Of a stretch of 9,849 nt of DNA, positions 6,872-9,849 are shown piece by piece. The DNA is from Planctomycetota bacterium (GTDB taxonomy: Bacteria; Planctomycetota; UBA1135; GCA-002686595). A program made the translations under genes and the position numbers. Positions within the stretch are counted from its first letter, which is position 1, and each line of letters starts with the position of its first letter. Location of the stretch: the NCBI GenBank assembly GCA_004296785.1, contig SCVU01000369.1:1-9849 (forward strand), read 5' to 3'. The notes beneath the pieces are model-generated. The model had not been told where the DNA came from. It made no database searches and saw nothing but the letters and a program-made list of their open reading frames with translations.

Positions 6872-6898
6872 GCGCGCGAGCGCGCGCCAGCCGGCGCG
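6872..6898 (+). terminator. Overlapping GC hairpins directly after the membrane-protein gene
   Basis: GCGCGC (6872-6877) pairs with GCGCGC (6882-6887) around GAGC, one base past the stop. The alternative hairpin CGCGCC (6883-6888) / GGCGCG (6893-6898) has loop AGCC. The two cannot form fully at once. No T-tract follows, so this is a candidate terminator or transcript end only. Confidence 0.35.
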
Positions 6899-6901
6899 AC
6901 T

Positions 6902-6909
6902 GCTAGGCT
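6902..6909 (+). promoter_or_regulatory. Candidate -10 element GCTAGGCT ahead of the HEAT/VWA gene
   Basis: GCTAGGCT contains TAGGCT (6904-6909), a TANNNT-type -10 hexamer in otherwise very GC-rich DNA. It matches the GCTANNCT pattern also found before the tRNA (8615) and before the last gene (8773). Transcription would begin near 6916. No good -35 is seen about 17 bases upstream. Confidence 0.4.
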
Positions 6910-6957
6910 GTTGGCAGCGGGTAGCCGCTCCGATCCGAGCGGGTAGCACCGCCTAGG
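6903..6957 (+). promoter_or_regulatory. Structured leader of the HEAT/VWA gene with 10-base direct repeat
   Basis: AGCGGGTAGC occurs twice, at 6916-6925 and 6938-6947, 22 bases apart, which is about two helical turns. Between and over the copies, CCGCTC (6925-6930) pairs with GAGCGG (6937-6942) around a six-base loop. CTAGGC (6903-6908) and GCCTAG (6951-6956) could close the whole element. The only weak Shine-Dalgarno-like bases (TAGG, 6954-6957) sit nine bases before the ATG and inside the closing arm. It could be a paired operator in DNA or a fold that masks ribosome binding in RNA. The outer stem requires transcription to start upstream of 6903, which conflicts with the -10 proposal. Confidence 0.35.
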
Positions 6958-6966
6958 TTCTCGCCA

Positions 6967-8568
6967 ATGGCCCTGATCTCGACCCTGTCGCTCGCCTCCT
7001 GGCGGCGCCAACTGCTCGCCGCGCTGCTGTGCGCGGGCTGCGCGCTGCTCGTCTCGTCCGTTGCGCTCGCGCAGCAGGACGACCCCCTCGTCCGCGACTT
7101 CAAGAAGCAATACGCGAAGTACAAGGACGTTGCGTCGCGCCGCGAGGCGGTGCTGTGTCTGAAGGGTGAAGAAGGCGCGGAGGTCGTCGAAGCGATCGTG
7201 CCGCTGCTGAAGGAGCCCGAGCCCGTCGTCGTCGACGCTGTGATCGAGGTGCTGAGCGGCTTCACGTCCGAGGACTCGAAGCTCGCACTCGCGCTGGCGC
7301 TCGAGAAGGCGGGCGCGAACGAGCAGAAGGCCGGCCTGCTGCAGGCCACGCGCAACGGCAAGTACAAGGTGCCGACGAAGACGCTGCACGCGCTGGCCGG
7401 CGATTCGAACTGGGGCATCCGCCGCTACGCGCTGCAGGCGCTCGCGGTCTGCTATCCCGAGGCGGCCGACGGCACGCACGACAAGCTCGCCGCGGCCTGC
7501 AAGGACAGCGAGCCCGCGGTGCGCGCCGAAGCGCTCGACCAGCTCACGAAGTTCAAGTCGCCGCTGGTCGTGCCGCCGGCGATCGCGCTGCTCGGCGACG
7601 ACGTGTGGCAGGTGCGCCTGGCCGCGATCCGCGGGCTGCGCACCGTGCGCCGCACCGAGTCCGTGGCGCCGCTCGTTGCGCGCATGCAGATCGAGGAAGG
7701 GCGCCTGGTCGAGGAGATGGCGCTCGCGCTGCGCAACCTGACCGGCCGCGAGTTCGGCATGGACCCGCCGATGTGGAAGCAGTTCCTCGCGGAGGAGGGC
7801 CCGGGCTACCAGATCCCGACCGAGGAGGGCCTGAAGTTCCTGCTCGGCAAGCGCGACCTGTCGACCGGCAAGTCGTCGTGGAAGGTCGAGAACCCGCAGG
7901 TCGGCGCGGTGTTCGGCGGCATCGAGACCTCGTCGCGCTCGATCATCTTCATCATCGACCAGTCGGGCTCGATGGAGGCCGAGGTCGTCGAGCGCGAGCG
8001 CTACAAGGACCGCGGCTACCCGTCGATGATGCGCATCGACATCGTCAAGACCGAGCTGCAGCGGACGATCGAGCGCCTGGAGCCGAACGTCAACTTCAAC
8101 ATCCTCGCGTTCGCGACCGAGCTGAACCCGTGGAAGAAGAACCTCGTCGCGGCGAACCTGATCAACAAGACCGCCGCGCGGGAGTGGGTCGGGCGCCTCG
8201 AGGCGATCGGCGGCAACTCGAAGTCGGACCTGGTCGAGGCCGGGCTCGGCGGCGCGGCGAACATCAGCGCGGGCAAGACCAACACGTACGGCGCGCTGAT
8301 GTGGTCGCTGAACGCGATGGGGCCGCGCACGAAGGACCCGTTCACGAAGAACTACCAGATCGCGGCCGACACGGTGTTCTTCCTCTCCGACGGCCGTCCG
8401 ACGGTGGGGGACTTCGTCGAGCCCGACGACATCCTGCGCGAGTTCCTCGAGGCGAACGAGCTGCGCCAGGTCACGCTGCACACGCTGGCGATCGGGGAGT
8501 TCGAGAAGGACTTCATGAAGTCGCTGGCCGAGAAGAGCAACGGCGTGTTCGTCGACCTCGGGCACTGA
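6967..8568 (+). CDS. Secreted HEAT-repeat and von Willebrand factor A domain protein
   Basis: 533 residues. A Sec signal peptide (1-35: basic SWRRQ, hydrophobic LLAALLCAGCALLVSSVALA, then QQDD) directs export. Residues about 55-260 form paired amphipathic helices of HEAT type: VVEAIVPLLKEPEPVVVDAV, NWGIRRYALQALAV, SEPAVRAEALDQL, DDVWQVRLAAIRGL and EEMALALRNLTG. Residues about 323-530 form a VWA domain opening with IIFIIDQSGSM. The metal-ion-dependent adhesion site looks complete: D331, S333 and S335 (DxSxS), T438 (GKTNTYGAL) and D475 (LSDGRPT). Intact sites bind a divalent cation and usually a carboxylate on a partner, so a role in extracytoplasmic protein binding is likely; the partner is unknown. 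The cysteines in the signal region do not make a clean lipobox, so it is probably soluble. The ATG at 6967 is placed by the signal peptide; the Shine-Dalgarno is weak. tRNA-Pro follows 67 bases after the stop. Confidence 0.9.
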   Translation: MALISTLSLASWRRQLLAALLCAGCALLVSSVALAQQDDPLVRDFKKQYAKYKDVASRREAVLCLKGEEGAEVVEAIVPLLKEPEPVVVDAVIEVLSGFTSEDSKLALALALEKAGANEQKAGLLQATRNGKYKVPTKTLHALAGDSNWGIRRYALQALAVCYPEAADGTHDKLAAACKDSEPAVRAEALDQLTKFKSPLVVPPAIALLGDDVWQVRLAAIRGLRTVRRTESVAPLVARMQIEEGRLVEEMALALRNLTGREFGMDPPMWKQFLAEEGPGYQIPTEEGLKFLLGKRDLSTGKSSWKVENPQVGAVFGGIETSSRSIIFIIDQSGSMEAEVVERERYKDRGYPSMMRIDIVKTELQRTIERLEPNVNFNILAFATELNPWKKNLVAANLINKTAAREWVGRLEAIGGNSKSDLVEAGLGGAANISAGKTNTYGALMWSLNAMGPRTKDPFTKNYQIAADTVFFLSDGRPTVGDFVEPDDILREFLEANELRQVTLHTLAIGEFEKDFMKSLAEKSNGVFVDLGH

Positions 8569-8593
8569 ATCGACGGGCTCGCGAGCAGGGGAC

Positions 8594-8622
8594 TGGCAAG
8601 TCGCGGTTCCGCCCGCTATCCT
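8594..8622 (+). promoter_or_regulatory. Candidate promoter of tRNA-Pro
   Basis: TATCCT (8617-8622), within GCTATCCT, lies 13 bases before the mature tRNA 5' end, a suitable place for a -10 element. TGGCAA (8594-8599) lies 17 bases further upstream as a weak -35. The spacing is right for a housekeeping sigma factor; the -35 match is poor. Confidence 0.5.
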
Positions 8623-8635
8623 CGTCGCCCCTCAA

Positions 8636-8713
8636 CGGGGTGTGGCTCAGCTTGGCTAGAGCGCTTGCTTCGGGAGCAAGAGGTCGCTGGTTCAAATCCA
8701 GTCACCCCGACCA
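8636..8713 (+). tRNA. tRNA-Pro (anticodon CGG), CCA encoded
   Basis: The acceptor strand CGGGGTG (8636-8642) pairs with CACCCCG (8703-8709), followed by discriminator A and an encoded CCA (8711-8713). The anticodon arm is CTTGC, loop TTCGGGA, GCAAG (8664-8680), placing CGG at 8671-8673. It reads CCG, the dominant proline codon in the Pro-rich proteins of this window. The T-arm is GCTGG, loop TTCAAAT, CCAGT (8686-8702), with one G-T pair. The D-arm carries GCTC and GAGC. No wobble-competent UGG tRNA is seen nearby. No integrase or duplicated tRNA 3' end flanks it, so there is no sign that it serves as an attachment site here. Confidence 0.97.
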
Positions 8714-8728
8714 GTTCACTTCGGTTGC

Positions 8729-8753
8729 GGGCGGGCTCCGCGGGAGCCCGCCC
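8729..8753 (+). terminator. Perfect 11-bp hairpin after tRNA-Pro
   Basis: GGGCGGGCTCC (8729-8739) pairs perfectly with GGAGCCCGCCC (8743-8753) around the three-base loop GCG, 16 bases after the encoded CCA. It is followed by CCC rather than a T-tract. The position and strength fit a terminator for the tRNA transcript in a genome that appears to rely on GC hairpins. Confidence 0.65.
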
Positions 8754-8772
8754 CCCGAATCCCGCCGGCTGA

Positions 8773-8780
8773 GCTAAGCT
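8773..8780 (+). promoter_or_regulatory. Candidate -10 element GCTAAGCT for the last gene
   Basis: GCTAAGCT contains TAAGCT (8775-8780) and lies just past the tRNA terminator hairpin. It is the third GCTANNCT site in non-coding DNA of this window. Transcription would begin near 8787 and give a leader of about 285 bases before the TTG start at 9071. No convincing -35 is present. Confidence 0.4.
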
Positions 8781-8786
8781 GGATGC

Positions 8787-9070
8787 ACAGTCGGGCGGCT
8801 CGCGCTGGCATTCCACCGCGCGTTTTCGTACACCGAAACCCTGGATCCGGTCGCGACGGCCTCCCGCCGACGCTCACCGGCGCAGCGAGCCCCTCTCGGG
8901 CTCGCCATCGCGGGCCCTCTGCTGCCCGCCGGTCGTTCTGCCGCGCCTGCTGCTCGTGAGCGCGCGCCACCCGACCCACGCGAGCCACTCGTTGCTCCGC
9001 GGCCTGCGCCGCGGAAGTTCGATTCCGGCACGGCCCATCCGGGCGTGCCCCTCTCCGCTGAGATTCTTGT
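8787..9070 (+). other. Long structured non-coding leader
   Basis: About 285 bases without a convincing protein gene on either strand. Several hairpins are visible: TTTCG/CGAAA (8824-8838), CGCCG/CGGCG (8865-8882), perfect GCGAGCCC/GGGCTCGC with a five-base loop (8885-8905), perfect TCCGCGGC/GCCGCGGA with loop CTGC (8996-9015), and GGCACGGCCC/GGGCGTGCC with one bulge (9027-9049). The last ends 21 bases before the TTG start. I see no match to a known riboswitch core, tmRNA, RNase P RNA or SRP RNA. It is best described as a candidate cis-regulatory leader of the gene at 9071, or possibly an independent small RNA. Confidence 0.45.
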
Positions 9071-9849
9071 TTGACGCGCGAATCCGAAGCCACAGGTTCC
9101 ACCGGACGCGGCCGCTCGAAGGCCAAGTCAGGCTCCCCGAAGACTGGTTCTCCGAAGGCCGGCGCGAAGCGCGGCGCGAGCGAGCGCGCGTCGAAGGCGC
9201 CCGCCGCCGAGCGACGCCGCGCGAAGCCGGCGGCGGAGCCGCTCGTCGAAACGGTCGCTGAACCGATCGCTGAACCGATCGCCGAATCGATCGCTGAATC
9301 GATCACCGCGCCGATCGCCGCGCCGGTCGCCGCGCCGCAGGACGCCGCTCCCGCGCCGGTCGTGCGCGAAGCTCCGCCGCCCGCCGCCTCGACGGATGCG
9401 TTCGGCTTCGGCGTCGGCCTCGGGTTCGCCGCCGATGACACGCGCCCCGCGACGACGACGCCGGTCGGACGCCTGTCGGCCGAGACGCTGACGACATCCT
9501 CGCGACCGGTGCAACCGGTCACGCCGCCGAGCCCGAGCCCGGCGCCGTACGTCGCGCCGCGCGCGCCGCTATCGACCCCGCCGCCCGCGCCGAGCGCGCC
9601 GCACGCTCAGCATGCGCAACACGCGCCGCACGCTCAGCAAGCTCAGCAAGCTCAGCACGCGCCGCAGGCTCCGCAGTCGCAGCACGCGCCGACCGACGGC
9701 CAGGCGCCGGGTCAAAAGCGCTGGCTGTCGCGCCGCGAGCGCTGGAAGCTGAAGCGCGAGCAGCGCAAGGCCGAGCGCGCCGCGCGCCGCGCCGAACGCG
9801 AAGCCGCGGGACTGCCGCCGCTCGGCGACGCGCCGCACGCGAACTCGCA
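9071..9849 (+). CDS. Protein with disordered, repeat-rich N terminus and basic helix (3' end outside window)
   Basis: 259 complete codons are visible. TTG at 9071 is chosen because an in-frame TGA ends at 9061 and no other start codon lies between; GAG (9060-9062) is eight bases upstream. Residues 1-60 are Ser/Gly/Lys/Arg-rich (RESEATGSTGRGRSKAKSGS; later ERRRAKPAAEP). Next come AEPI/AESI tetrapeptide repeats, an Ala/Pro segment with the glycine/phenylalanine patch DAFGFGVGLGFAADD, a Pro/Ser stretch, and ten [H/Q]-A-[Q/P] triplets (178-207). From about residue 216 a dense basic helix begins (KRWLSRRERWKLKREQRKAE), continuing with RAARRAERE before GLPPLGD. There is no signal peptide. The frame is supported by G/C-biased third positions and repeat periods that are multiples of three. 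The basic helix could bind nucleic acid or sit before a membrane segment; the functional domain must lie beyond the edge. I do not recognise the family. Confidence 0.7.
   Translation, partial: MTRESEATGSTGRGRSKAKSGSPKTGSPKAGAKRGASERASKAPAAERRRAKPAAEPLVETVAEPIAEPIAESIAESITAPIAAPVAAPQDAAPAPVVREAPPPAASTDAFGFGVGLGFAADDTRPATTTPVGRLSAETLTTSSRPVQPVTPPSPSPAPYVAPRAPLSTPPPAPSAPHAQHAQHAPHAQQAQQAQHAPQAPQSQHAPTDGQAPGQKRWLSRRERWKLKREQRKAERAARRAEREAAGLPPLGDAPHANS
9257..9304 (+). repeat. Tandem 12-base repeat encoding AEPI/AESI
   Basis: Four in-frame units of the type GCTGAACCGATC encode AEPI, AEPI, AESI and AESI. Three looser units (TAPI, AAPV, AAP) continue to about 9337. The first two units are identical at the DNA level, which suggests recent slippage or duplication. 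The peptide class resembles the EPV linker of the gene at 5330. Confidence 0.8.
9602..9691 (+). repeat. Ten 9-base units encoding [H/Q]-A-[Q/P] triplets
   Basis: Thirty codons read HAQ HAQ HAP HAQ QAQ QAQ HAP QAP QSQ HAP. The nucleotide unit is CACGCTCAG-like; the stretch 9635-9655 contains near-perfect CAAGCTCAG copies. The every-third-residue pattern is kept without a frame break, which supports translation. It gives a His/Gln-rich flexible spacer just before the basic helix. Confidence 0.8.

Noticed and set aside
8616..8816. Minus-strand frame containing GVTGFEPATSCSRSKR
   Set aside because: This peptide is the antisense of the tRNA-Pro gene and is a well-known spurious protein in databases.
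8783..8959. 59-codon plus-strand frame starting ATGCACAGT in the leader
   Set aside because: Arg/Ala-rich, no ribosome-binding site, and its start lies before the predicted transcription start; more likely a chance open frame in leader RNA.
9012..9026. T-arm-like GTTCGATTCC in the leader, suggesting a tRNA or tmRNA 3' end
   Set aside because: The five bases on each side of the loop do not pair, and no acceptor stem or CCA follows.
9041..9066. TPP riboswitch-like GTGCCC and CTGAGATT strings just before the TTG
   Set aside because: Only the short CTGAGA-type half resembles the thi-box; the second conserved half with its CTGATC and AATACCAGC-like bases is absent before the start codon.
8636..9070. 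tRNA-Pro as an integration site for a mobile element
   Set aside because: No integrase gene and no second copy of the tRNA 3' end is present within the window.

Overview
This is a very GC-rich (roughly 70% by eye) bacterial chromosomal window. Every coding frame shows strong G/C third-position bias, and the four genes that are neither at a window edge nor SelB encode exported or envelope proteins. Large secreted glycine-rich proteins, a secreted HEAT-repeat/VWA protein and Pro/Ala/Val-rich membrane-anchored proteins suggest Planctomycetota or a similar high-GC lineage. That assignment is an impression from protein style, not a proven placement. No integrase, transposase, CRISPR array or phage gene is visible, so this looks like ordinary chromosome with lineage-specific genes.

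Layout. Bases 1-297 (minus) hold the N-terminal part of a BtuF/TroA-like cobalamin-binding protein. It is divergent from selB (392-2305, plus), the selenocysteine-specific elongation factor. After a 212-base gap comes a secreted glycine-rich protein (2518-3759, plus). It converges with a secreted M28-family metallopeptidase (3780-5228, minus), and an 18-bp-stem hairpin lies in the tail of the peptidase gene. A divergent 101-base region leads to an uncharacterised single-pass membrane protein (5330-6871, plus) with a long Pro/Val/Glu linker and two Sm-like repeats. Next is a secreted HEAT-repeat/VWA protein (6967-8568, plus), then tRNA-Pro(CGG) (8636-8713) with a strong hairpin after it. A 290-base structured, apparently non-coding leader precedes a TTG-started gene (9071 to the window end). 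Only the disordered, repeat-rich N terminus and a basic helix of that last protein are inside the window.

How the parts relate. selB is the only informational protein gene. It implies selenocysteine decoding of UGA, yet all five stop codons visible in the window are TGA. The other genes do not form a recognisable pathway. Most have their own leader and hairpin-type 3' ends, so they look like single transcription units. Three non-coding sites share a GCTANNCT -10-like element: ahead of the HEAT/VWA gene, ahead of tRNA-Pro and ahead of the last gene.

I found no clear multi-gene novel system. The best leads are the duplicated Sm-like membrane protein, the structured leader before the last gene, the M28 enzyme with an altered metal-ligand motif, and the hairpin overlapping the end of the M28 gene.
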